Source of the DNA: an uncultured Clostridia bacterium
GTDB lineage: Bacteria > Bacillota > Clostridia > Christensenellales > UBA1242
NCBI GenBank assembly: GCA_934746515.1
Contig: CAKVFH010000021.1
Span: forward strand, 1-13,921
Reading direction: 5' to 3'
Length of the DNA: 13,921 nucleotides
Part shown: positions 1 to 6,595 of the stretch, piece by piece
Numbering within the stretch: position 1 is the first letter of the stretch
Layout: every line of letters begins with the position of its first letter
Position numbers and translations under genes: made by a program
The notes under the pieces: model-generated
Told to the model about the DNA's origin: nothing
Database searches by the model: none
What the model saw: only the letters and a program-made list of their open reading frames with translations

Positions 1-152
1 TCAGAACCAAAATATTCAAGCAAATAATCTCTAAATTCATTTGAAAAATCATTTTTAAATATTTTATCTTCATTATCACTATGAATTTTTGATACTTGTT
101 TTCTTATAATATTGATTTGTTCAAAATCCGAATTATTCGCAATTCTAATCAT
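1..152 (-). CDS. GNAT-family N-acetyltransferase, N-terminal fragment
   Basis: This reading frame starts at an ATG (complement of 150-152) and runs off the left edge, leaving 50 residues. The protein begins MIRIANNSDFEQI and continues with a helix containing RKQVSKIHSDNED and then NEFRDYLLEYF. This is the usual opening of GNAT acetyltransferases: a first strand 'IRxAxxxD', then helices alpha-1 and alpha-2. The acetyl-CoA binding motif (R/Q-x-x-G-x-G/A) would lie beyond the window, so the substrate cannot be guessed. A clean Shine-Dalgarno AAAGGAG sits about 6 nt upstream of the ATG and fixes the start. The gene lies downstream of rlmD on the same strand, about 290 bp away across a tandem repeat, and no convincing separate promoter was seen. 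The family call rests on the N-terminus only. Confidence 0.65.
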   Translation of the reverse strand, partial: MIRIANNSDFEQINIIRKQVSKIHSDNEDKIFKNDFSNEFRDYLLEYFGS

Positions 153-215
153 ATTTCACTCCTTTTTTAATGAAATTTTACATATTTTTTTTAAATTTTT
201 GTGCTATTTTGCGCT

Positions 216-499
216 TTTAATTCTTAAACTCACGAGGGTTTCGACATTTGCGGTTTCTTACTTTTTTATATTTGCAATATATGTTCCACTCGCCGTGGGG
301 CGAAACTTCGCAAATTGTTCTCACTTCTCGCTTTGTTTAATTCTTAAACTCACGAGGGTTTCGACATTTGCGGTTTCTTACTTTTTTATATTTTCAATAT
401 ATGTTCCACTCGCCGTGGGGGCGAAACTTCGCAAATTGTTCTCACTTCTCGTTTTGTTTAATTCTTAAACTCACGAGGGTTTCGACATTTGCGGTTTCT
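216..499 (-). repeat. Three-copy tandem repeat derived from the 3' end of rlmD
   Basis: A 43-bp core occurs at 216-258, 336-378 and 457-499, at periods of 120 and 121 bp. The copy at 457-499 is inside the rlmD gene and encodes its end (PETANVETLVSLRIK on the minus strand). The other two lie beyond the rlmD stop and still read ETANVETLVSLRI, but each is preceded by an in-frame stop. The spacers 259-335 and 379-456 are also near-identical, differing by two substitutions and one extra G. Each spacer holds a perfect inverted repeat GCGAA-AC-TTCGC and a possible CCAC/GTGG hairpin. This is what repeated site-specific insertion, or tandem duplication, at a gene 3' end would leave. The array fills most of the 289-bp gap between rlmD and the GNAT gene; no integrase is visible in the window. 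Confidence 0.9.
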
Positions 500-1794
500 G
501 GAAACATATCATAAGGTTGGAGGAAATCGATATCGTATTTCGCGGTTAAAAACGATAAGTCACGAGCCAGCGTTGCGGGATTGCAAGACAAATACACAAT
601 TTGTTTTGGTTCTGCACTTAAAAAACTATCAACAACCTTTTTATCCAATCCTTTTCTTGGTGGGTCAACAACAACTGCAAAGTCACCTTTAAACTCTTCT
701 GCAAGTTTTGGTATGACGACTGCACAATCACCATTTATGTTAGTTAAATTGTATAAATTGTTTTTATTTTTTAAATTATTTGCATTTTCAGTTGCTTCTT
801 TTACAATTTCAACCCCCACAACATTTCGCGAATGCTTTGCAAGAATTGATGACAAAAGACCCGCTCCACTATATGCATCAATAATATTGTTTTGATCTCC
901 AATCGTTTCAATAATTTTTTTGTAGATTAGATTTTTAATATAATCATTCACCTGCAAAAAACTTCTGTTATTTATTTCATATTTTATGTCAAAATCTTCA
1001 AGTTCTAGATTTGTTAATCCATAAATATTTTCATCAAAATTGCCAAAAATTACATTATTTTGCAATTTATTTACATTTTTAACTATTCCAAATGATGAAA
1101 ATTGCGTTTTTAGTTTTTCAATTAACGGCTCAAAATTATTAAATTTTTCACTTGTCACCACAACAGTCATGATAAATTCACCGCCGTGCTCACGAACAAC
1201 AATATGCTTAATGATTCCTTTATGCGTTTCTTCATTATAAGCTGAAATTTTATTTTCAAGCATATATTCTTTGAATAATTTTAGGATCACTTTCACTTTT
1301 TCAGTCTGAAGCAAACAATCATCAATCTCTATGATATTATGGCTGTTTTTTTGATACATGCCAATTTTTATCTCGCCATTTTTCTCCTGAACAGGAAATG
1401 CAAATTTATTTCTATATCTAAACCACTTGTCGCTTGGAATGACATCACAGATTTCCGTTTCAATTTTTCCATATTTTTTGAGTGAATTTTTCACCATTTC
1501 TTTTTTAAATTTCAATTGTTCATCTTTACTAAAATGTTGAATATCGCAACCACCGCATTTAAAAAAGTATGGGCATGGTGGAATGGTTTCATTTTTATCG
1601 CTAGATATTTTTTCAATAATTTTTGCAATTAAAAATGATTTTTTATCATTTATCACATGAACTTTAACAGTGTCGCCGACTTTCGCAAAAGGCACAAAGA
1701 CAACTATGCCGTTATAAACCGCAATACCTTCCCCAGAATCACCATATCTATCAATGGTAACAACAAATTCATCATTTTTCTTGATTTTTTCCAT
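442..1794 (-). CDS. rlmD: 23S rRNA (uracil-C5)-methyltransferase, RumA/RlmD/RlmCD family
   Basis: The product is 450 aa, normal for the family, and methylates C5 of a 23S rRNA uracil using S-adenosylmethionine. An N-terminal TRAM RNA-binding domain spans about residues 5-62. A 4Fe-4S site is formed by C74, C80, C83 and C160, the same C-x5-C-x2-C...C pattern as E. coli RumA. The SAM-binding motif DAYSGAG is at 306-312 and DPPRKG at 377-382. The catalytic nucleophile is C404 in YLSCNPATLARD, and the general-base Glu is E438 in the C-terminal ANVETL motif. The start at 1794 (MEKIKKNDEF) is chosen over an upstream ATG at 1869 because a promoter lies at 1811-1839, between the two, and the family begins at the TRAM domain. 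No Shine-Dalgarno is visible. Bacillota often have one enzyme (RlmCD) acting at U747 and U1939, so the exact target is uncertain. The 3' end is the source of the tandem repeat beyond it. Confidence 0.93.
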   Translation of the reverse strand: MEKIKKNDEFVVTIDRYGDSGEGIAVYNGIVVFVPFAKVGDTVKVHVINDKKSFLIAKIIEKISSDKNETIPPCPYFFKCGGCDIQHFSKDEQLKFKKEMVKNSLKKYGKIETEICDVIPSDKWFRYRNKFAFPVQEKNGEIKIGMYQKNSHNIIEIDDCLLQTEKVKVILKLFKEYMLENKISAYNEETHKGIIKHIVVREHGGEFIMTVVVTSEKFNNFEPLIEKLKTQFSSFGIVKNVNKLQNNVIFGNFDENIYGLTNLELEDFDIKYEINNRSFLQVNDYIKNLIYKKIIETIGDQNNIIDAYSGAGLLSSILAKHSRNVVGVEIVKEATENANNLKNKNNLYNLTNINGDCAVVIPKLAEEFKGDFAVVVDPPRKGLDKKVVDSFLSAEPKQIVYLSCNPATLARDLSFLTAKYDIDFLQPYDMFPETANVETLVSLRIKQNEK

Positions 1795-1810
1795 AATAAT
1801 TATACTTGCG

Positions 1811-1839
1811 ATTATATCATAGACAAACGAAATTTGCAA
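1811..1839 (-). promoter_or_regulatory. Sigma-A-type promoter of rlmD
   Basis: On the minus strand a -35 TTGCAA (1834-1839) is separated by exactly 17 bp from a perfect -10 TATAAT (1811-1816). The -10 is preceded by TGA, giving an extended -10. The predicted transcription start near 1804 leaves a leader of only about 10 nt before the ATG at 1794. This also argues against the upstream ATG at 1869. Confidence 0.8.
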
Positions 1840-1869
1840 CTGCTGACAAAAACATAGAATAAAATACAT

Positions 1870-1897
1870 TTGACAAAGATTATAATTGTCCTATAAT
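1870..1897 (+). promoter_or_regulatory. Sigma-A-type promoter of the PflX-like radical SAM gene
   Basis: A perfect -35 TTGACA (1870-1875) and a perfect -10 TATAAT (1892-1897) are separated by 16 bp. The ATG at 1905 begins only 7 nt after the -10 hexamer, where transcription would normally start. The mRNA is therefore predicted to be leaderless or nearly so, which agrees with the absence of any Shine-Dalgarno. Confidence 0.8.
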
Positions 1898-1904
1898 TAA
1901 CATT

Positions 1905-2792
1905 ATGGAAAATTTATGTAATATTTGCCCAAGAAAATGTAATGTAAATCGCGAGAAAAGTGTTGGATTTTGCAAGGCTGGTGTTAAGCCAAAAATAAAC
2001 AAAGTTATGCTGCACTATTTTGAAGAACCACCAATCTCCGACAAAAACGGAAGCGGTGCTATATTTTTCTCAAGCTGCACATTGAAATGTATTTATTGTC
2101 AAAATTATGAAATTTCAACAGAATGCGAAGGCAAAGAAGTTTCGATTGATACACTTGTTTCACTTTTCAAACAACTTGAAAATGCTGGCGCAAACAACAT
2201 AAATCTTGTCACACCAACCCACTACACCGAGCAAATCATCAATGCTCTTGATATTTACAGACCAAAAATTCCTATCGTTTGGAACACTTCTGGTTATGAG
2301 ACAGTTGAAACAATAAAAAAACTAAAAAACTATGTTGATATTTATCTAACCGATTTTAAATATTATTCAAGTGATTTATCAGCAAGACTTTCACTTGCAC
2401 CAAACTATTTTGAAGAATGTTCAAAGGCAACCCTTGAAATGCGCAAAAATCAGCCAGAAGATATTTTTGAAAATGGCTTGATGAAAAAAGGTATGATTAT
2501 TAGACATTTGTGTTTGCCAAATCAAACAAAAGATAGCGAAAAAATTATTGACTGGATTTATGAAAATCTTGGCAATAAAACTTATTTAAGTTTGATGTCG
2601 CAATATGTTCCAATGGCAAAGGCAAAATCCGACCCGGAACTAAACCGCAAGATTAAACCACTGGAATACAAAATATTAGTAAACAAACTTGAAAAGCTCG
2701 GATTTGAAAATGTGTTTTTGCAAGATTTTTCAAGTGCAAGCACAGAGTACACCCCTGACTTTTCCGTTCAAGAATCCACTTTTAAATTTTAA
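1905..2792 (+). CDS. PflX-like radical SAM protein (COG1313 type)
   Basis: This 295-aa protein resembles pyruvate-formate-lyase-activating enzymes and belongs to the uncharacterised PflX/COG1313 group. An N-terminal cysteine cluster, C5-x2-C8-PRK-C12 with C23 in GFC, is typical of this group and may hold an extra metal site. The radical SAM cluster motif C58-TLK-C62-IY-C65 follows; it binds the 4Fe-4S cluster that cleaves SAM. Further family features are the strand VTPTHYTEQI (102-111), WNTSGYE (126-132) and YLTDFKYY (147-154), and a C-terminal YVPMAKA segment. No glycyl-radical enzyme or other substrate protein is encoded nearby, so the reaction is unknown. The start is the only one keeping the N-terminal cysteines; no Shine-Dalgarno is seen. 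The gene is divergent from rlmD, and the strong hairpin at 2872 makes it monocistronic. Confidence 0.88.
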   Translation: MENLCNICPRKCNVNREKSVGFCKAGVKPKINKVMLHYFEEPPISDKNGSGAIFFSSCTLKCIYCQNYEISTECEGKEVSIDTLVSLFKQLENAGANNINLVTPTHYTEQIINALDIYRPKIPIVWNTSGYETVETIKKLKNYVDIYLTDFKYYSSDLSARLSLAPNYFEECSKATLEMRKNQPEDIFENGLMKKGMIIRHLCLPNQTKDSEKIIDWIYENLGNKTYLSLMSQYVPMAKAKSDPELNRKIKPLEYKILVNKLEKLGFENVFLQDFSSASTEYTPDFSVQESTFKF

Positions 2793-2871
2793 AAAAAAAC
2801 GCAATTTTATATGAATTTTTATTAAATTTTTAATAATTTTTGATATTTTATTATATTTTTTGCAAATTTTA

Positions 2872-2940
2872 ACTTATAACATTAAAAGCTATTTTAACCT
2901 TTAAGTTTATGCTTTTGTTATAAGTCTTTTTTTATTTTTT
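2872..2940 (+). terminator. Rho-independent terminator after the radical SAM gene
   Basis: A 9-bp arm ACTTATAAC (2872-2880) pairs with GTTATAAGT (2917-2925). After a 3-nt bulge the stem continues as AAAAGC (2884-2889) with GCTTTT (2911-2916), leaving a 21-nt loop. A tract of mostly T follows (2927-2940). The stem is unusually AT-rich but long. The rest of 2793-3017 is almost pure A/T with no ORF. Confidence 0.7.
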
Positions 2941-2970
2941 AAATATTTTTTATGAATAATTTGTATATAT

Positions 2971-2999
2971 TTGCTATATTTTTTCTTTTTTGGTAAACT
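2971..2999 (+). promoter_or_regulatory. Probable promoter of the GT8 glycosyltransferase
   Basis: A -35 TTGCTA (2971-2976) lies 17 bp before a -10 TAAACT (2994-2999). The -10 is preceded by TGG, giving an extended -10 that would offset the weak hexamer. The predicted start, about 3006, leaves a short leader carrying the AGAGGA ribosome binding site of the gene at 3018. Confidence 0.5.
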
Positions 3000-3017
3000 A
3001 ATTATAGAGGATAAAAT

Positions 3018-3935
3018 ATGGAAAAGATTAAACCAGTTTTTACGGACAATTATGTGCCAATTTGCTTTTCAGCAAATGACAAATATGTTCCACTTTTGAG
3101 TGTCGAGCTTGAGTCAATAATTGACCACTCTTCAGCAAAAAACAACTATGATATTGTGATTCTAACAACAGGAATTTCAGACGAAAATCAGTTTAGACTT
3201 TTATCTCAAATTAAGCACTATCCAAACTTTTCAATCAGATTTGTGAATGTTGGTCCTGCAATTTATGGTTATAATTTTTATCTAGAAACGAGGCTAACAA
3301 ACACAAAATATTCAAGTGAAATTTATTTCAGAATTCTTGCACCAACTGTTATGGAAGATTATGATTATGTGATTTTTTGTGACGCAGACTTGGTTGTTTT
3401 GGATGATATTGCAAAACTGCTGCAATTTGATTGTAGCAACAATCTTATTGGCGCAGTTCGCGACTATGAAGGAATTGCAAATTGCTATAACAACAACTAT
3501 GAACGCACAAAATATAGAATCACAGAACTTGGCATAAAACAGTTCGATAACTATTTTGTTTCAGGCGTTTTGATTTTTAATGTTAAAAAATTCAATAGTC
3601 AATACTCTGAAAAACAACTACTTGACTTGGCTGTTTCAAAAAAGTGGACACAGTATGACCAAGATCTTTTAAACTACATTTGTAAAGATGATGTTAAAAT
3701 TATCGGTGCTGAATTTGACTTTGTTGAAGACATTGACAACATTTTTCATTCGTTGCCAACACATCTTTTAACAGAATATGAAACAAGTGAAAAAGACCCA
3801 AAAATCATACACTATTCAGGTGGCAGAAAACCATGGATAAACATCTCTTCAAAATATAATAAATATTTTTGGAACTATGCAGAAAGATGCCCATTTGCCA
3901 CAACATTAAAAAGTTATAATAAAAACAAATTTTAA
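3018..3935 (+). CDS. Family 8 glycosyltransferase (GT8)
   Basis: The 305-aa product is a retaining, metal-dependent glycosyltransferase of the GT8 (LgtC/galactinol-synthase-like) type. It transfers a sugar from a nucleotide donor to an unidentified acceptor. The N-terminal strand VPICFSANDKYVPLLSVEL (13-31) is the nucleotide-sugar fold entry. YSSEIYFRIL (98-107) is followed by the metal-binding DxD motif in FCDADLVVLDD (DAD at 122-124). YFVSGVLIFNV (179-189) matches the family 'NSGVLLxN' segment, DQD is at 214-216, and HYSGGRKPW (265-273) is the C-terminal family signature with its metal-ligand histidine. No signal peptide or membrane segment is seen, so it acts at the cytoplasmic face. The ATG is preceded by AGAGGA at good spacing. 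The gene stands alone between two terminators, so context does not reveal the glycan; a cell-surface polysaccharide is the usual destination. Confidence 0.9.
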   Translation: MEKIKPVFTDNYVPICFSANDKYVPLLSVELESIIDHSSAKNNYDIVILTTGISDENQFRLLSQIKHYPNFSIRFVNVGPAIYGYNFYLETRLTNTKYSSEIYFRILAPTVMEDYDYVIFCDADLVVLDDIAKLLQFDCSNNLIGAVRDYEGIANCYNNNYERTKYRITELGIKQFDNYFVSGVLIFNVKKFNSQYSEKQLLDLAVSKKWTQYDQDLLNYICKDDVKIIGAEFDFVEDIDNIFHSLPTHLLTEYETSEKDPKIIHYSGGRKPWINISSKYNKYFWNYAERCPFATTLKSYNKNKF

Positions 3936-3990
3936 ATTAAAAATGTAAATTTTTGCAATATAAAAACATTTTCATACAATTAAACAAAAG

Positions 3991-4048
3991 AAAAATCGCA
4001 AACTTTTAAGTTTAAAAATCATTAAACTAAATTGGATTGCGATTTTTT
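3991..4048. terminator. Bidirectional terminator between convergent GT8 and dnaI genes
   Basis: An 11-bp perfect outer stem pairs AAAAATCGCAA (3991-4001) with TTGCGATTTTT (4037-4047). An inner hairpin AGTTTAA/TTAAACT (4009-4015 and 4022-4028) sits inside the loop. The stem ends in a T run on the plus strand and, read in reverse, TTTTTCTTTT on the minus strand, so it can end both convergent transcripts. Confidence 0.8.
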
Positions 4049-4075
4049 ATGCATAATTTTTTGACTAATTTTTTG

Positions 4076-5020
4076 CTATTTTGAAAGTCTTAAATCATCA
4101 CCATCAATCAAGAACAAACTTGCATATCTTTTATTACAAAGTCTTGAACAAATTCTTTCATCATAGCGGTTATTGAGTTCATCAAGCATCAAGTTGGTCG
4201 TGATGACAACTGGTCTATTAAACCTTTCGCGTTCTGACAGAACAAGGTACAAATAGTTTTTTGTAACATTTTTTAAAATTGGTTCAGTGCCAAGATCATC
4301 AATAAATAAAACATCTGCTTCAATAAACGGCTCAAGCCATGACGATTTTGTTGCATCAAATGATGTGTGATATTTTAAAAACGATTCATTCAAATCAAAA
4401 GCCGAAATAAAACAAACAGTTTTGTCTTTTGCGAGCATTTTATTTGCCAAGCATGAAGACAAATATGTTTTGCCCACACCTGTTTTTCCGCAAATTATAA
4501 TGTTATTTTTTTGATTATTTGGATAATTTTCTGCCCATTTTTCAAGAATTTTTGCCAATTTTTGCAAAGTTTCTGCTTGTTTTGCGTTTTTACAAATCTT
4601 GGTGTCAAATTTATCAAACGAACAATTTGTGTCGGCTGAAAGCCCAAACGCTTTTATAAGCTCTGCATTTTTTCTTTTTTTGTAACACTCGCAAGGCTTG
4701 CCAGCAATAAATCCAGAATCCATGCAACGCAAACAATGATACTTTGGTTTAAGGTCACTTGCCTTAAGACCGAGTTTGTTTAAAACTTTTGTTTTTTCTT
4801 GTCTAACGGTTTCAAGGTTTTGCTTTAGGTTTTTGTAGGTTTCATTTTTAGTTTTACATTTTGAAATTTGCAAAACCATTTGCCTTTCCAGTTTGTCGAG
4901 TTCAAAGTAAACAGGACTTGAATTTGCACGCGCCAAATTTTCTGATGCCTGTTTTTCAACCTTCACTTTTTGGTTTGCAAACTCAATTTGCAAATCTTTG
5001 TCAATTTGACGAAAATCCAT
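4076..5020 (-). CDS. dnaI: DnaI/DnaC-type AAA+ helicase loader
   Basis: The 314-aa product is an ATPase that loads the replicative DNA helicase at the origin and during restart; B. subtilis DnaI is 311 aa. The N-terminal third is helical and charged (about 1-85), followed by a zinc-type cluster C96-LR-C99...C110-E-C112. The AAA+ core has Walker A GKTGVGKT (178-185), Walker B VLFIDDLG (237-244), sensor-1 VITTN (272-276) and an arginine-finger region RYDERICSRL (285-294). The start is fixed by AAAAGGAGA 6 nt before the ATG; an overlapping ATG 4 nt upstream is out of frame. It starts 14 nt after the stop of the DnaB/DnaD-domain gene, and its ribosome binding site lies in that gap, so the two are co-transcribed. 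This pairing mirrors dnaB-dnaI of Bacillus. IstB-like transposition helpers share the fold, but no transposase is nearby. Confidence 0.87.
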   Translation of the reverse strand: MDFRQIDKDLQIEFANQKVKVEKQASENLARANSSPVYFELDKLERQMVLQISKCKTKNETYKNLKQNLETVRQEKTKVLNKLGLKASDLKPKYHCLRCMDSGFIAGKPCECYKKRKNAELIKAFGLSADTNCSFDKFDTKICKNAKQAETLQKLAKILEKWAENYPNNQKNNIIICGKTGVGKTYLSSCLANKMLAKDKTVCFISAFDLNESFLKYHTSFDATKSSWLEPFIEADVLFIDDLGTEPILKNVTKNYLYLVLSERERFNRPVVITTNLMLDELNNRYDERICSRLCNKRYASLFLIDGDDLRLSK

Positions 5021-5034
5021 TCATGTTCTCCTTT

Positions 5035-6480
5035 TTAAATTTCAATATCATCAAGTGAGTCAAACAAAGCATTCATTTGTTCTGATGAATACTCTCTTGT
5101 TGCGAAGTCTGGCTTATCAACTTTAGATTTATCAACAACAACACCTTTTAGATATTTTTCAATGTCTTTGTCAGACTTGATATTGCTTTCATTTAAAGTT
5201 GCCAAAATTTTGTTTAAGTATGAAACTGGATTTGACTTGCCCTTTGCGGCGTCAGACACTTTTAAAATCTGTTCATCGGAAAAACCCCAGTTGTTTGTCC
5301 AAGTTTTGTAAAAATCTCTATCATAGCTTGAAACGGAACGAATAAGACCAACATTATCAAGAATAAGTTTGATTTGCTCATCAAGCTTCAAAACTGATGA
5401 AATGTATTGTTCAATTGACTGTGATGAAATCAAACCAAGTTTGTAGAATTTTTGGACAACTGTGTTCATTGCATCAAGTGAACGAAGACTTTGTTTGAAA
5501 CAATATTGCGAAATCAAAATCAGAGTTTCGCTGTCGTAGCCTTTGTTTGTCCAGTCGGAAATATAAGTATCAACAACATTTTCAAGGTTTTGATAATATA
5601 GTCCAAGATTTTTTGAAACGGTTTTGGCAATTTCAAACATTTGTTCTTGTCTCGTTGAAAATTCAGAAATTTCGTCAATTGTAAACAACTTTTGCTCTGA
5701 ATATTTTGTGAGCAACATATCAAGTTTTGCAAACCCACCGCGTTTTTTCAATGTTTTTGCAACTTCAACAATAGTGCCGTTTGTGAAGCCAAAACTATTG
5801 TTCCATTTAAGATAAAGATTTCTTTCTTCAATATCAGCTTCTCTCTTTAGACCAAGTGCATCCAAAACGCGTTTGATTTCGTCAGAGTTTTGTTCATATT
5901 CAATGAATTTTTGTTCAACCGCTTCGGTTGTTTTTAAACCTTCTTCTGCATAGTTTCTTGCAACCGCCAAAATGTATGGATAGCCAATTGAATTTGATTT
6001 TTTTACCGTGCAATACTTTGCAATCATAACGAGTGCTTCTGGCTCAAAATGGTAAGTTTCAATAAGTGAATAATATTCGTTATATTCAGTTGGAGTTATC
6101 ATTCTTCCAGAGATAACAGCTTGAATTTGACTGTTAAAATCGGTATATTTTTCTTTGTTTCTAAGTTTTGAGCTTCCGCTTCTGGTTCTAACTGGCAAAA
6201 ATCTGATTTCTAGTGGATTTGCAGAAACAACTTGAACCAAACCCATTTCTTGCCAATAAGAAAATGACTTCAAAATTTCATCTTCGGTCAAGCACAAAAC
6301 TTTGCTCATGGTGTCAAGACAATTGTCATCAGTGTTTGGATTTGCACACAAATTTAAGCCATACAAATAAACCTTAACATCTTCGCCAGTTGCCTGTGGC
6401 AAAAATTCATTTAAGAAAGTGTTATCAATAACGGTGTAACCATCCATTGCAAGCTTGCTTGAATAAGAACAAAGTGCCAA
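5035..6480 (-). CDS. DnaB/DnaD-domain primosomal replication protein
   Basis: The 481-aa product resembles the Gram-positive DnaB/DnaD primosomal family (not the hexameric helicase), which works with DnaI to bring helicase to DNA. B. subtilis DnaB is about 470 aa. Residues about 1-100 look like the N-terminal winged-helix domain (LPQATGEDVKVYLYGL). Four related segments follow, at about 134-190, 221-272, 303-358 and 387-443. They share an aromatic-x3-8-G/H-[FY] entry (LKWNNSFGF, SDWTNKGY, KTWTNNWGF), then a helix such as ILKVSDAAK or LILISQYCF, and end in a short 'EQKLFTIDEI/ESNIKSDKDI'-like helix. The tail 445-481 is disordered-looking and acidic. The start is TTG at 6480, supported by AGGAGGG (complement of 6489-6495) 8 nt upstream; the first ATG (residue 12) lacks such a site. 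It heads an operon with dnaI. The two C-terminal repeats with the W-x-x-x-x-G-F pattern are the clearest DnaD-type units. Confidence 0.85.
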   Translation of the reverse strand: MALCSYSSKLAMDGYTVIDNTFLNEFLPQATGEDVKVYLYGLNLCANPNTDDNCLDTMSKVLCLTEDEILKSFSYWQEMGLVQVVSANPLEIRFLPVRTRSGSSKLRNKEKYTDFNSQIQAVISGRMITPTEYNEYYSLIETYHFEPEALVMIAKYCTVKKSNSIGYPYILAVARNYAEEGLKTTEAVEQKFIEYEQNSDEIKRVLDALGLKREADIEERNLYLKWNNSFGFTNGTIVEVAKTLKKRGGFAKLDMLLTKYSEQKLFTIDEISEFSTRQEQMFEIAKTVSKNLGLYYQNLENVVDTYISDWTNKGYDSETLILISQYCFKQSLRSLDAMNTVVQKFYKLGLISSQSIEQYISSVLKLDEQIKLILDNVGLIRSVSSYDRDFYKTWTNNWGFSDEQILKVSDAAKGKSNPVSYLNKILATLNESNIKSDKDIEKYLKGVVVDKSKVDKPDFATREYSSEQMNALFDSLDDIEI

Positions 6481-6488
6481 AATCGCAA

Positions 6489-6495
6489 CCCTCCT
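6489..6495 (-). promoter_or_regulatory. Ribosome binding site that decides a TTG start
   Basis: Read on the minus strand this is AGGAGGG, close to a perfect Shine-Dalgarno, 8 nt before the TTG at 6480. No ATG or GTG in the same frame lies at suitable spacing, so the helicase-loading operon starts with TTG. Such a start usually lowers translation. Confidence 0.7.
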
Positions 6496-6504
6496 AGAAT
6501 TTAT

Positions 6505-6533
6505 TTGATTTATTTACTAAACACGATTATAAT
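6505..6533 (+). promoter_or_regulatory. Promoter of sbcDC
   Basis: A -35 TTGATT (6505-6510) lies exactly 17 bp before a perfect -10 TATAAT (6528-6533). The predicted start is near 6540, giving a leader of about 55 nt before the sbcD ATG at 6596. Its -10 overlaps that of the opposing promoter by five base pairs. Confidence 0.75.
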
Positions 6534-6557
6534 AACACTATCAGAGTAAAAATTCAA
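6529..6557 (-). promoter_or_regulatory. Promoter of the DnaB/DnaD-domain gene and dnaI
   Basis: On the minus strand a -35 TTGAAT (6552-6557) lies 17 bp before a -10 TATTAT (6529-6534) preceded by TGT, an extended -10. The predicted start near 6522 gives a leader of about 42 nt. The hexamer overlaps the sbcDC -10 on the other strand. An alternative -10, TATAAT at 6526-6531, has a poorer -35 at the right distance. Confidence 0.65.
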
Positions 6558-6583
6558 CCACTTAATTTTAATTTGGAATTTTT
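6548..6583 (+). promoter_or_regulatory. Possible 5'-leader hairpin next to the sbcD ribosome binding site
   Basis: AAAAATTC (6548-6555) can pair with GAATTTTT (6576-6583), eight base pairs around a 20-nt loop. The stem ends two bases before the GGAGA of the sbcD ribosome binding site (6586-6590). It is all A/T except one G-C pair, so stability is modest and a chance origin is possible in this AT-rich DNA. Confidence 0.25.
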
Positions 6584-6595
6584 TAGGAGAAATCT

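Noticed and set aside
112..468. Plus-strand 118-codon frame with an internally repeated peptide
   Set aside because: It is the antisense of the rlmD 3'-end repeat and has no ribosome binding site; its repeated peptide only reflects the DNA repeat.
216..499. CRISPR array
   Set aside because: Repeats are at 120-bp periods, the spacers are nearly identical to each other, and one repeat is part of a coding gene.
1795..1869. Upstream ATG extending rlmD by 25 codons
   Set aside because: The rlmD promoter lies within this stretch, and the extension is not part of the TRAM domain.
4076..5020. IstB-like transposition helper ATPase
   Set aside because: The same AAA+ fold, but no IstA transposase or insertion-sequence ends; the neighbour is a DnaB/DnaD-domain gene as in replication operons.
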